Of a stretch of 55,273 nt of DNA, positions 17,517 through 26,733 are shown piece after piece. Positions within the stretch are counted from its first letter, which is position 1. Every line of letters starts with the position of its first letter. Where the stretch lies: NCBI GenBank assembly GCA_017620025.1, contig JAFZRF010000065.1, positions 76,414-131,686 of the forward strand, in the 5' to 3' direction. This DNA is from Ruminococcus sp. (GTDB taxonomy: Bacteria; Bacillota; Clostridia; Oscillospirales; Ruminococcaceae). The notes beneath the pieces were generated by a model. The model saw only the letters and a list, made by a program, of their open reading frames with translations. It was not told the DNA's origin and ran no database searches. Position numbers and translations under genes: made by a program.

Positions 17517-17612
17517 GATTTTCTCTCCTTTATAAATCCTGCACCTTATATGCAGATCTTCCGTGAGCGGTCAGATCGCAGAGCTTATCCCGAAAAAGTG
17601 TTACTGCGCTGT

Positions 17613-17643
17613 TATCCTCCCCCGCTGAGAGCAGGGGAGGATA
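17613..17643. repeat. Perfect 10-bp inverted repeat between LRR genes
   Basis: TATCCTCCCC and GGGGAGGATA around an 11-base loop, in the 188-base gap between two LRR genes. No T-run follows on the reverse strand, so it may be an mRNA-stabilising or attenuating stem and not a full terminator. Confidence 0.6.
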
Positions 17644-17704
17644 GGCGATCAGTTTATTTTGTTGTGAATGATAATTCTGCATACAGCCGCTCCGTCATTC
17701 GTCA

Positions 17705-18790
17705 TTACTTTACGATACCCGCATCAAGCTTCTGGATATACATTGCATCACTGCCTGTAAGACCGGGTACTCCGTCACAGTCTGCATTCGTCTTGCCGTT
17801 ATCATCAAGCCCGTACTTTACCTGATCTGCGATAAACTGAAGCACAGCGACCGCATCTGCAACATTGACCCTGCCGTCGTTGTTGGCATCTCCGGCAAGC
17901 TTTGCTGCCGCAGGCGGCTTAGGATCCGTAGCAGGCTGAGTCTCCGCCGGCTTTGTAGGCCATGTCCACGGGAAACCGCCCGGGAAAGGATTCTGCCACT
18001 GAGTCTGTGCCTGTGTAGGTGCCTCTGTAGGCTTCTGCGTCGGAGGCTGTGTCGGCGCCTCTGTAGGCTTCTGTGTAGGAGGCTGTGTTGGCGCCTGCGT
18101 AGGCTTCTGTGTCGGAGGCTGTGTCGGTGCCTGCGTAGGCTTCTGTGTCGGAGGCTGCGTCGGTGCCTGTGTAGGCACCTGTCCTATGCTGACAAATGGT
18201 ATATTGTTCGTAGTGGCGAATTTCTCTGCTGTCGAGCCTGTATAGCCCTTGATGGTCGGTCCGCTCTGAGAAAACGAGAAGCTTGTTGAGCTTATGGTAC
18301 ACTTTGTACTCTCAAATGTTATCGTTTTCAGAGAGGTGCATCCGGCCAGTGCGTTTCCGGCAAGAGTAGTTACTGCTGCCGGTATCTTTATGGACTGGAG
18401 AGATGTGCATCCGTAGAAAGCATAGGCGTAGATACGTGTAACAGTCGAAGGGAGAGTTACCTCCTGCAGGCCTGTAGCCTCATACAAAAAGCCGGTGCCT
18501 ACTGAAGTAATGCCTTCTCCTATGTTCACTGCTCTTATCGACCCCATCTCATTCTTCCACGGGATGTAGTTGTAGTTTTCCCAGTTCGGCATATCGCCGG
18601 AACCGGTTATTGAAAGGATACCGCCTTTCAGGGAGTAATTCATTGTGGATGTGAGCGAGCCGGAAAGGTCGCCCTTTTCTTCAATGATGGCGGGGGCAGA
18701 GATATCTATGGCCGCCGCCGGCGCAGGCAGAACTGAGGCAAAGCTGAGTACTGCCATAATTGTTATCATATTCTTAATCAGTTTTTTCAT
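17705..18790 (-). CDS. Secreted LRR protein with PTQ repeats and dockerin
   Basis: 361 residues: signal peptide (about 1-28), a BspA-like LRR domain (about 40-205) very similar to that of the preceding 756-residue protein (both contain SGDMPNWENYNY), a linker of PTQ/PTE repeats (about 206-265), a Trp/Pro stretch and a dockerin (about 298-360; loops DANNDGRVNVAD and DCDGVPGLTGSD). The LRR domain includes YAYAFYGCTSLQ units. Start supported by AAAGGGAAATGA. It begins 30 bases after the stop of the large LRR gene, so the two are probably co-transcribed. Confidence 0.9.
   Translation of the reverse strand: MKKLIKNMITIMAVLSFASVLPAPAAAIDISAPAIIEEKGDLSGSLTSTMNYSLKGGILSITGSGDMPNWENYNYIPWKNEMGSIRAVNIGEGITSVGTGFLYEATGLQEVTLPSTVTRIYAYAFYGCTSLQSIKIPAAVTTLAGNALAGCTSLKTITFESTKCTISSTSFSFSQSGPTIKGYTGSTAEKFATTNNIPFVSIGQVPTQAPTQPPTQKPTQAPTQPPTQKPTQAPTQPPTQKPTEAPTQPPTQKPTEAPTQAQTQWQNPFPGGFPWTWPTKPAETQPATDPKPPAAAKLAGDANNDGRVNVADAVAVLQFIADQVKYGLDDNGKTNADCDGVPGLTGSDAMYIQKLDAGIVK
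18003..18175 (-). repeat. 36-bp tandem repeat coding for PTQAPTQPPTQK
   Basis: About four and a half in-frame units of 36 bases, each coding for a 12-residue Pro/Thr/Gln unit, with silent and Gln/Glu differences between units. It forms the linker between LRR and dockerin and is likely prone to length change. Confidence 0.85.
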
Positions 18791-18820
18791 TCATTTCCCT
18801 TTTTCTCTTTATAGATTTTT

Positions 18821-21694
18821 TCAGGGCTTGTAGATCCCTGCGTCAATCTGCTGGATAATCAGGGCGTCAGAACCGGTTATTCCAACGGCGCCGTCACAGT
18901 CCGCATTCTTCACCCCTCTTTCCGAAAGCGGATATTTTACCTGATTAGCAACATACTGAAGGACCGCAACTGCATCCGAAACGTTGACTTTTCCGTCCTC
19001 GTTCGCATCACCTGCGATCACAGGCTGCTCCTGAGCCTCCCCAATGCTCACGAAGCTGTAGCCGTATTTTTCTGCATACTTCTCTGCTGTCGAATCTTTG
19101 TATCCCTTTATCACGCCGTTAAACTGATAGATATTCTGTTCTTCGTCTGAATTGCTCACTCGGGTCATTTTTTCCTGGTCGATGCCGCTGCATACCGTCT
19201 GAGGACCGTCGGCTATCTCACAGTCCGGGCGGAGGAAGGTTATCTCCTCCAGCTCCCTGCATTCGCCGAACGCTCCTTTACCTACGGATCTCACGTTTTC
19301 CGGAATAACTATACCCTTCAGAGAGTGACAGTAATTAAACGCCATACTGCCGATACTCTCCAGACTCTCCGGAAGCTCGACCTCAGTCATATCGCAGCCG
19401 TAGAACGACTGCTCACCTATCCGGGTAATATCCCCGGATATATCCACTGCAGTAACAGCCGGAGTCCTCCCGAACTCCATCTCACGGCAGTAGTTCCACG
19501 GAGAGAGCCGACCCATATAGTATCTGCCCTCCGCTTCATTGTCCCAGTCATAGATATCTCCGTTGCCGGTGATCTCAAGCACACCGTTTCTCAGGAGCTT
19601 CCATGTGATATTGTCTCCGGCCTTTCCCGAGCAGGCAAGCTCCGACTCAGGATCGGCTGATACGAAAAGGAGACCGTTTTCGTCTGCGTATTTCTTCGCC
19701 GCTGACTCCACAGGTGCTGCGATCATGACCGCCCTGTATTCCTCCGGTATTGCTCCGTCCTCTATGACACAGTCAGGAGAAGGAGTCTCAAGCCTGAGGA
19801 AATGCTTACAGTCTGCGAATGTGCCGCTGCATACCTTTTCAACACCGGCAGGCAGCTCTGCGCTGACAACCGATGAACCGCGGAATGCGCCCTCGCCGAT
19901 GGACTTAAGTCCCTCGGGAAGATCAAGGTAGTACATACCTGTGCATCCCTTGAAGGCTTCCTTTCCGATGCTCTCAAGAGCAGACGGAAATTCTATCCTT
20001 GATATGCCTGAGCAGTATCTGAAGGCTCCGTCTCCGATACAGGTCAGGGTATCCGGTATCACTACCGTCCCCAGTTCCGGAAGCCCGTCAAAGGCATTCG
20101 CACCTATACCAGGTATCTCTGCCTCGATGATGAGAGAAGTTACGAGATCAGGGTATTCACGCCATCCCTCTGTCTCAGACACATCGAAGTCCTTCATCGT
20201 GCCCTTTCCGGTGATCCTGAGCACGCCCCGGTTATTCAGAGTCCATTCGAGTCCTTCGCCGCATTCGCCCTGTGCCTTCACAGCTGTCTTGCCGTCCATC
20301 AGCACAACCCTTGCGCCGCATTTCTTTGCAGCCTCCTCAGCTGAGAAGCCGGGGTAGCAGTACACGGTAACGCCGTCAAGCGGAACTCCGTAATAGCTTG
20401 TATCAATGACACAGTCCGGGTTCTCGATGATGACAGCCGCCAGCGAGGTACAGGTATCAAGGCCTGTGAAGCTGAACCTCTTAACATTTTCCGGTACGGT
20501 TATCTCTGTTACCGAAGTACAGCCGGTGAACGCACCGTCTCCGAGAACAGTCACAGAATCCGGTATCTTCACGTTTTTCAGTGAAGAGCAGTTCTCGAAT
20601 GCACCCGAGCCGATAGTATCGAGCCCTTCGTTCAGAGTTACCGTCTCAAGCGCCGTACAGTTCTTGAACGCACCCGAGCCGATCAGCTCCGTACCCTTCC
20701 CGACTGTGGCAGAGGTCAGAGAGCCGCAGTCAGAGAACGCATAGTTGCCCACGTTTTTTACTTTGTCCGGTATTGTTACCGATGTGAGGCCTGTGCCCAT
20801 GAACGCCTTCGGAGCAACATCAACGAGACTTTCTGGGAGAGTTATCTCCTTCAGAGCCTCTGCGCCCCTGAAGCACTCCGTTCCGAGGATAGCCAGACCC
20901 TCTGCAAGAGTTACCTCAGAAAGCTTGCTGCAGCCGGAGAATACTCCGCTGCCGAACACCTTCACAGTTGAAGGCACTGACACCTTTTCAAGAGACTGAC
21001 AGCTTCCGAATGCTTTCTCGCCGAGGGACGTTACTCCCTCCGGCAGCTTCACCTCAGTGATACCGAAGCAGTTGGTGAACGCCCACTTGCCCACAGAGAC
21101 AAGTGTTGAAGGAAATTCCGCCTCAGTGACTGTGCTGACGTTCCTGAAGAGATAATCACCGACACGTTCAACACCCTCGCCGATGACGATCTTTTTCAGC
21201 TTTCGTGTCTGGGAGTAGCCCGCCCACGGGCACTGATTCCAGTTGTAGATCACATCCGGAAGTTCTCCTTCTCCCCCGAGCTCAAGCGTATAGTCCTCAG
21301 TCACAGCCCATGTGTTCTTTCCTTCGTTGAATGTTCCGTAATCTGAATATCCCTCCTTATCCGGTACCCCTGTGATGAACTCACGGATACCTGCCGTTCC
21401 CCCGCCGCTCACATATTCGGCATACTTCTCTATCCATTCAGCGTCTGCTTCGTCAAGTACTGCATTTCTGTCAACATCTCCGCAAAAGAATGCTGATGGA
21501 GTTATGCCGTCAGGCTTCTTTGACTCCAGGTTTACGATGCCTGTACGCACATAAGACGCATCCCGGCTGTCAACGATACCGTCGCTGTTCAGATCTCCGA
21601 GACCTGATCCGGCCGCCCTGACCGGAAGGTATCCCGCCTGTGATGCAATAAGTATGACCGCTGCGATCGCAGCTGCTGTTCTTCTGGTCTTCAT
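18821..21694 (-). CDS. Large secreted LRR protein with dockerin-like modules at both ends
   Basis: Start set at MKTRRTAAAIAAV (21694), with AAAGGGGA upstream and a clear signal peptide; an upstream in-frame ATG at 21778 would give a long Arg-rich extension. The 957 residues start with two calcium loops (DLNSDGIVDSRD, DVDRNAVLDEAD) that form an N-terminal dockerin-like pair, then three blocks of BspA-type LRRs (GAFKNCTALETVTLNEGLD-type units, over 20 in all) separated by LTGKGTMKDFD-like strand caps, and a typical C-terminal dockerin (loops DANEDGKVNVSD and DCDGAVGITGSD). No anchoring or catalytic domain is seen. No clear promoter lies in the 140 bases to trkH, so read-through from trkAH is possible. 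Confidence 0.88.
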   Translation of the reverse strand: MKTRRTAAAIAAVILIASQAGYLPVRAAGSGLGDLNSDGIVDSRDASYVRTGIVNLESKKPDGITPSAFFCGDVDRNAVLDEADAEWIEKYAEYVSGGGTAGIREFITGVPDKEGYSDYGTFNEGKNTWAVTEDYTLELGGEGELPDVIYNWNQCPWAGYSQTRKLKKIVIGEGVERVGDYLFRNVSTVTEAEFPSTLVSVGKWAFTNCFGITEVKLPEGVTSLGEKAFGSCQSLEKVSVPSTVKVFGSGVFSGCSKLSEVTLAEGLAILGTECFRGAEALKEITLPESLVDVAPKAFMGTGLTSVTIPDKVKNVGNYAFSDCGSLTSATVGKGTELIGSGAFKNCTALETVTLNEGLDTIGSGAFENCSSLKNVKIPDSVTVLGDGAFTGCTSVTEITVPENVKRFSFTGLDTCTSLAAVIIENPDCVIDTSYYGVPLDGVTVYCYPGFSAEEAAKKCGARVVLMDGKTAVKAQGECGEGLEWTLNNRGVLRITGKGTMKDFDVSETEGWREYPDLVTSLIIEAEIPGIGANAFDGLPELGTVVIPDTLTCIGDGAFRYCSGISRIEFPSALESIGKEAFKGCTGMYYLDLPEGLKSIGEGAFRGSSVVSAELPAGVEKVCSGTFADCKHFLRLETPSPDCVIEDGAIPEEYRAVMIAAPVESAAKKYADENGLLFVSADPESELACSGKAGDNITWKLLRNGVLEITGNGDIYDWDNEAEGRYYMGRLSPWNYCREMEFGRTPAVTAVDISGDITRIGEQSFYGCDMTEVELPESLESIGSMAFNYCHSLKGIVIPENVRSVGKGAFGECRELEEITFLRPDCEIADGPQTVCSGIDQEKMTRVSNSDEEQNIYQFNGVIKGYKDSTAEKYAEKYGYSFVSIGEAQEQPVIAGDANEDGKVNVSDAVAVLQYVANQVKYPLSERGVKNADCDGAVGITGSDALIIQQIDAGIYKP

Positions 21695-21833
21695 GGCAGA
21701 CCGTCCCCTTTCTGTCATCCGGCACCCGGGGCCCCTGCGTCCCCGCCCGTACCGGTCCCTCACCATGTTGTATGTCATCCGTCCGCAGCCTGTAAAGGCA
21801 GCTTGCAGACGGGTGAAAGCGTTATTCCTGTCC

Positions 21834-23270
21834 TCAGCGTCTTCTTATGCCGAAGAGCAGTATCAGAGGATATATCTCCAGTCGTCCGAGCAGCATATCG
21901 AAGCTGAGGACTATCTTGGAGAAGGAACTCAGACCGCTGAAGTTTCCGGCCGAGCCGAATCGTCTGAGTCCGAAGCCGATATTGTTCATGCACGTTATTA
22001 CCGCCGACATAGCTTCCTCGATGGAGTACTTGTCAAATGACAGCAGCAGAAGTGATGTACACATCAGCATTATGAATATTATCAGGTAATTGCAGGCACC
22101 TCTTACAACGTCCTTCTCCACGGGCTTGCCGTCCATCTTTACGGTGGCTACTGCTCTCGGGCTGACGATGTATTTCAGTTCCTTGATACCTGTCTTTATG
22201 ATTATGATGATACGTGCGACCTTCAGTCCGCCTCCGGTAGAGCCTGCACAGGCTCCGACAAACATCAGCAGCACCAGAAGTGTCTGTGTGAATTTCGGCC
22301 ATGTGTCCGTATCGACCGTGGCAAATCCGGTCGAGGTTATCGTCGAGGCGACCATGAAGAATGCTCTTCTGAAGGCCTCACCGATGCTGTTGTACATATG
22401 GGCGATATTGGCGGTTATGACTATCGTCGCACCGGCTATCACGCCGAGATACGTCCTGAGCTCCTCGTTCTTGTAGACGAGTGAGAACTTGCGTATCAGC
22501 AGATAGTAGTAAAGGTTGAAGTTTACTCCGAAGAGTATTATGAATACAGCGATCACCATTTCAAAGTATACGCTGTTGTAATGTCCTATGCTGTCTCCCC
22601 ACATGGAGAAGCCTCCGGTTCCGGCAGACGAGCAGGTATGTATCACTGCATCAAACAGCGGCATACCTCCTGCAAGGAGGAGGATGACCTCAGCCAGACT
22701 CAGTCCGGTGTATATACAATATAGTATACGTGCGGAGAAGCTCGATTTTGATACCAGTCTGCCGACGTTAGGTCCGGCACACTCAGCACGCATCATATGC
22801 ATGGTGCGTGAATCGTTGCTCGACATTATGGCAAGCACGAACATCAGCACTCCCATACCGCCCAGCCAGTGGGTGAACGAGCGCCAGAACAGACAGGCTC
22901 TCGACATACTCTCAACATCCGACAGTATGGAAGAACCGGTAGTCGTGAAGCCCGATACCGTCTCGAACAGAGCGTCCGGATAGTGCGGTATCTCGCCGGA
23001 TATAACGAACGGCAGAGCGCCTATCACAGACATCGCTATCCATGAGGCAGCGACGCTGACAAAGCCTTCCATCGAGAATACGGCATTGTCCTTCGGCTTC
23101 TTGAACGTAAGGAAGAAGCCGAGCAGGAAGGTTATGGAAAACGGTATTCCGAAAGAACTGAAAACGTGCTTTTCATGGTATATCAGTCCCACAAGGATCG
23201 GCATAAGCAGAAAGAACGCCAGCACCTTGAGGATCTGACCCATGATATAGAATATCATTTTATAATTCAT
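21834..23270 (-). CDS. trkH: Trk/Ktr potassium uptake protein, membrane subunit
   Basis: 478 residues with about ten hydrophobic segments and the four pore-loop motifs of the TrkH/KtrB family (SGFTTTGSS, SSAGTGGFS, STITSTGFAT, MNNIGFGL). It forms the ion path of a K+ (or Na+-coupled K+) uptake system in the membrane, controlled by the peripheral TrkA. It follows trkA after 20 bases in the same transcript. Confidence 0.95.
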   Translation of the reverse strand: MNYKMIFYIMGQILKVLAFFLLMPILVGLIYHEKHVFSSFGIPFSITFLLGFFLTFKKPKDNAVFSMEGFVSVAASWIAMSVIGALPFVISGEIPHYPDALFETVSGFTTTGSSILSDVESMSRACLFWRSFTHWLGGMGVLMFVLAIMSSNDSRTMHMMRAECAGPNVGRLVSKSSFSARILYCIYTGLSLAEVILLLAGGMPLFDAVIHTCSSAGTGGFSMWGDSIGHYNSVYFEMVIAVFIILFGVNFNLYYYLLIRKFSLVYKNEELRTYLGVIAGATIVITANIAHMYNSIGEAFRRAFFMVASTITSTGFATVDTDTWPKFTQTLLVLLMFVGACAGSTGGGLKVARIIIIIKTGIKELKYIVSPRAVATVKMDGKPVEKDVVRGACNYLIIFIMLMCTSLLLLSFDKYSIEEAMSAVITCMNNIGFGLRRFGSAGNFSGLSSFSKIVLSFDMLLGRLEIYPLILLFGIRRR

Positions 23271-23290
23271 ATTTATCCGGTGATACTCCC

Positions 23291-24649
23291 TTAATCAAAT
23301 ATATCCTTCAGATCGCCGAAGCCCTTGTTCGTTGTTACTACAACAACGCTGTCATTGACCTTCAGGCAGTCATCTCCCTTCGGAGTTATGAGTTCGTTTC
23401 CTCTTACGATGCTCGCAATGAGGATACCGGGTCTGACCTTGAGCTTCTTGAGGGGTATATCAACATACTCCTTCTGCTCACGTACTATGAATTCTATCGC
23501 CTCGAGCTTGTCGCCCACAAGACGGTAAAGCGTTGTGATGCTGTTGCCCTGCGAGTTCTTCTTGGCTCTTACGTACTGGAGTATCTGGTTTACAGTTATC
23601 GATTTCGGCGAGATTATACTGTCGAGGTCGAGCGTATCGGTTAGCTGCATCAGATTCATGCGGTTTACCTTGGTAACGACCTTGTCAACGCCGTTGTTCT
23701 TTGCAAGGAGGGAAAGGAGGATATTCTCCTCGTCGATTCCGGTGAGGGTAACGACTGCGTCTGAGTCGTACACTCTCTCCTCCTTGAGTATATCATGATC
23801 GGTGCCGTCTCCGCATATGACGCTCACCTTGTTAAGGCGGTCGCTCAGCTCGAGGCAGCGCTCCTTGTTGATCTCGATTATCTTGGTCTTTACGCCCATT
23901 TCTATGAGCTGCTGTGCAAGGTGGTAGGCAACTCTTCCGCCGCCTATGAGCACAGCCTTCTTTACTCTCTTCTCACGGTAAGCAGCGCTCACGCTCTTGA
24001 AGAACTTGACCATGGCGCTGTGTGAGGCGGTTACGTGTATCTTATCGCCCGCCTTTATCACAAAGTTGCCGTTCGGGATGATGACATCATCTCCGCGCTG
24101 TACTGCACATATCAGTATATCAAGCCTGAGCCGGCGCGAGAGCTGGCTCAGTGCAACGTTTTCAAGGATACTTCCGCTGGTTATGCGTATCTCGGCAAGA
24201 TCCACCCTTCCCTTGGCAAAGGATTCTATATTTATAGCCTCGGGATATCTGAGCACCTTTGCTATCTCGTTTGCGGCATTGTAGTCAGGGTTGACCATCA
24301 TGCTTATACCGAGCTCGTCACGCATGAACACGAGCTGCTTGTCAAATTCAGGGCTGCGGACACGGGCGACACAGTGACGTGCCTTCATCCTCTTTGCTAT
24401 CAGGCAGGAAAGGATATTGACCTCGTCTGAACTGGTTACTGCGATAAGTATATTGGCTTTTTCGACATTTGCTTCTTCAAGAACGCTCGTCTGGAGACAG
24501 TTTCCGACGATACCCATGACATCAAAGTCATTGGTAAGGGACTTTATCCTCGCTTCGTTCTTATCGATGACGGTGACACTGTGCTCTTCGCAGAGCTGCT
24601 CAGCAAGAGCACTTCCGACCTTGCCTCCGCCGACAATAATAATGTCCAT
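23291..24649 (-). CDS. trkA: Trk potassium uptake protein, nucleotide-binding subunit
   Basis: 452 residues with two RCK halves: Rossmann loops GGGKVG at the start and GGGRVAYHLA near 235, each followed by a TrkA-C domain. Two-domain TrkA binds NAD(H)/ATP and gates TrkH from the cytoplasm. GGAGGAAGT precedes the ATG. Transcribed from the consensus promoter at 24720-24748 together with trkH. Confidence 0.95.
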   Translation of the reverse strand: MDIIIVGGGKVGSALAEQLCEEHSVTVIDKNEARIKSLTNDFDVMGIVGNCLQTSVLEEANVEKANILIAVTSSDEVNILSCLIAKRMKARHCVARVRSPEFDKQLVFMRDELGISMMVNPDYNAANEIAKVLRYPEAINIESFAKGRVDLAEIRITSGSILENVALSQLSRRLRLDILICAVQRGDDVIIPNGNFVIKAGDKIHVTASHSAMVKFFKSVSAAYREKRVKKAVLIGGGRVAYHLAQQLIEMGVKTKIIEINKERCLELSDRLNKVSVICGDGTDHDILKEERVYDSDAVVTLTGIDEENILLSLLAKNNGVDKVVTKVNRMNLMQLTDTLDLDSIISPKSITVNQILQYVRAKKNSQGNSITTLYRLVGDKLEAIEFIVREQKEYVDIPLKKLKVRPGILIASIVRGNELITPKGDDCLKVNDSVVVVTTNKGFGDLKDIFD

Positions 24650-24719
24650 ACTTCCTCCATTTTTAAATCAGATAATAGAATGAGACAGCTGCGCCGCACA
24701 GGCGTATTACCTCAAAATA

Positions 24720-24748
24720 ATTATACCTCTATCCATGAAATTTGTCAA
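24720..24748 (-). promoter_or_regulatory. Promoter of trkA-trkH
   Basis: Reverse strand TTGACA (24748-24743), 17 bases, TATAAT (24725-24720); a perfect consensus, about 70 bases before the trkA start. Confidence 0.9.
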
Positions 24749-24769
24749 GAGGAGCGTATAACTGTTGAA

Positions 24770-25029
24770 CAGGATTGTACATATTGACCGATATGTGACA
24801 TCGGAAATAGTCATTTTGCCGTCTCAGCAAAGGTTTTGCTTCATTTTCTCAGCATGATGCACAGTTATTTTTCTACCTTCTGTTTATTCCTCCGGCGTTT
24901 ATACCCTGTCTGTCGGCGTATTGCCTTATCCGACGGAAAGCAGTACAGGTATTTGCTGACAAACGGTGATAAAACTTATCCTGTTCTGCCAATGATCCTG
25001 CCTCCTTCCGGCCTGTTTCAATAAAAAGA
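24770..25029. other. Intergenic stretch without recognisable features
   Basis: Between the diverging trkA and 25085 promoters. It is AT-rich with no convincing open frame, RNA gene or strong hairpin. Confidence 0.5.
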
Positions 25030-25058
25030 TTGACTGACACGAAAAAAAGTGATATAAT
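25030..25058 (+). promoter_or_regulatory. Promoter of the 25085-28401 gene group
   Basis: TTGACT, 17 bases, TATAAT, then GAGGAGGTGA before the ATG at 25085. The CACG...GTGA bases flanking the A-run inside the spacer make a short dyad. Confidence 0.85.
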
Positions 25059-25084
25059 AAATAAGATACAGAGGAGGTGAAGGC

Positions 25085-25531
25085 ATGGAATTCCTTTTTG
25101 CTATTCTGATCATCATCGTTATCCTTAAGATACTCGGTGTGAGCAACGGTGCGATCGCTGTGGGCGGACTCGGCATCATAGAGCTTATAATCATATCATC
25201 GTTTATTCTCTTTATAGTCGCAACGATCTCCATGCTCTTCTGCAAGAGAAGGACCGCCTCCTTCGTCCGCATCGACAAGGACGAGAAGCAAAGATTCAAG
25301 ACAGCATACTACAGCATCGACGGCGTGGAATATCCCTGCATATTCCCGAGTGAGGTAATACTCAACGACAAGATGTACCGCACCGACCGTACCTATAATG
25401 TACTGTTCAACGAGCGCAGGGGCAAGGTATACGATATATGGTGCGTACTCACCTGCATAGTCGGACTGCTCAGCTTCGGCGCAGCCGCAGCCGCATCCGG
25501 CGGAATGATATATATGATGCTGACCTACTGA
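25085..25531 (+). CDS. Small membrane protein of unknown function
   Basis: 148 residues with two hydrophobic segments at the N-terminus (about 3-20 and 28-52, the first with repeated Ile/Leu), a soluble middle of about 60 residues rich in charged residues and Tyr, and a third hydrophobic segment (about 118-145) with AAAAASGG. No cysteine pair or known motif was recognised. It is the first gene of the group and lies 15 bases before an ArsR-type regulator gene. Confidence 0.75.
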   Translation: MEFLFAILIIIVILKILGVSNGAIAVGGLGIIELIIISSFILFIVATISMLFCKRRTASFVRIDKDEKQRFKTAYYSIDGVEYPCIFPSEVILNDKMYRTDRTYNVLFNERRGKVYDIWCVLTCIVGLLSFGAAAAASGGMIYMMLTY

Positions 25532-25546
25532 GAAAGGAGTTGTGAG

Positions 25547-25894
25547 ATGGAAGAGCATATCTGCGGACACGGTGTCCATCAGGATATCGTTGACAAGGTA
25601 TCAGAGGTAATGCCCGATGAGGCGCTTCTCTACGAAGCTGCCGAGCTGCTGAAGGTATTCGGCGACCCGACAAGGATACGTATTATATTCGTCCTCTGCC
25701 AGAATGAGATGTGTGTATGCGATATCGCAGGAGTTCTCGGAATGACGCAGTCCGCTATCTCACATCAGCTCCGTGTGCTCAAGCAGGCAAGGCTCGTCAC
25801 CTCAAGACGTGAGGGCAAGACGATTTTCTATTCCCTCTGTGATTCGCACGTACAGAAGATATTCTATTCAGCAATGGAGCACGTAATGGAATGA
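25547..25894 (+). CDS. ArsR/SmtB-family metal-sensing repressor
   Basis: A 115-residue winged-helix protein. The DNA-reading helix is TQSAISHQLRVLKQARLV and the wing RREGKTIFYSL. Two metal-site signatures are visible: the CadC/ArsR-type Cys56-Val-Cys58-Asp in helix 3 with Cys6 in the N-terminal arm, and a complete SmtB/CzrA-type alpha-5 site Asp99-x-His101-(10)-His112-x-x-Glu115. The second predicts Zn2+ or Co2+ sensing, the first Cd2+/Pb2+. Such repressors leave DNA when metal binds. Its stop overlaps the start of the amidohydrolase gene (ATGA). No metal transporter is next to it. Confidence 0.93.
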   Translation: MEEHICGHGVHQDIVDKVSEVMPDEALLYEAAELLKVFGDPTRIRIIFVLCQNEMCVCDIAGVLGMTQSAISHQLRVLKQARLVTSRREGKTIFYSLCDSHVQKIFYSAMEHVME

Positions 25895-26697
25895 CGGCTT
25901 TCGATTTTCATACCCACGCTTTCACCGATGCCCTTGCAGAAAGAGCCGTCGCCGGACTTGCCGAGACGAGCGGGATAACCCCGTCCACGGACGGCACGGT
26001 CGCAGGGCTCAGACGGATGATGAAGGAAAGGTCGCTCTCGGGAACGATGGTGCTCCCTATAGCGACAAAACCCTCACAGCAGAAGACTATAAACAACTGG
26101 GCGGCCGGGATCATGGGCGGCGGGATATACTGCTGCGGAACCGTTCATCCTGACGCCGAAGACATCATGGAGGAGCTTGAGCGTATAAGCGCACTCGGGC
26201 TCTGCGGACTCAAATTCCATTCTGAATACCAGTTCTTCCGGCCGGACGAGGAGCGCATGATCCCGGTATACCGCAGAGCCGGCGAGCTGGGTTTATTTGT
26301 TGTCTTCCACGCAGGCTGGGATCCGTACAGCCGCGGCGAGGTGCTTGCCGACCCGCGCAGTCTTGCAAACACAGCAGAACGCTGCCCGGACACGACCTTC
26401 ATAGCCGCTCACATGGGCGGCATTCATATGGCTGACAGAGTCGAAACAGAGCTTGCCGGATGCTTCGGCAATCTTTACTTCGATACCGCTGTCATCGCTG
26501 ACTATCTCAGCGACGAACAGTTCCTCCGCCTCATAGAAAAACAGGGAGCTGACCGGATACTCTTCGGCAGCGACATCCCCTGGGATGATCCCGCCCGGGA
26601 ACTCGCAATGATAGAAAGAGCTCCGCTCAGCACGGCTGACAAGGAGCTTATAACAAGCGGAAACGCTGCAAGGCTGCTTTCACGCTTTGCCCGCTGA
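25891..26697 (+). CDS. Amidohydrolase-family metal-dependent hydrolase
   Basis: 268 residues with an amidohydrolase-2 TIM-barrel pattern: His7-x-His9 on strand 1 (FDFHTH), the strand-4/5 motif LKFHSEYQFF, VVFHAGWD, FIAAHMGG and the strand-8 aspartate LFGSDIPWDDP. Relatives include decarboxylases and hydrolases of small cyclic or carboxylated compounds; the substrate cannot be given. It overlaps the regulator gene by four bases, so the two are surely co-translated, which suggests that metal supply controls a metal-dependent enzyme. Confidence 0.88.
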   Translation: MTAFDFHTHAFTDALAERAVAGLAETSGITPSTDGTVAGLRRMMKERSLSGTMVLPIATKPSQQKTINNWAAGIMGGGIYCCGTVHPDAEDIMEELERISALGLCGLKFHSEYQFFRPDEERMIPVYRRAGELGLFVVFHAGWDPYSRGEVLADPRSLANTAERCPDTTFIAAHMGGIHMADRVETELAGCFGNLYFDTAVIADYLSDEQFLRLIEKQGADRILFGSDIPWDDPARELAMIERAPLSTADKELITSGNAARLLSRFAR

Positions 26698-26733
26698 CGG
26701 GCGTTCATCACAGAAAGAAGGGAGGTTTTCCTG

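Noticed and set aside
18003-18175. Regular 36-bp repeat that might be read as CRISPR
   Set aside because: It is in frame, codes for a Pro/Thr/Gln linker, has no unique spacers and no cas genes nearby.
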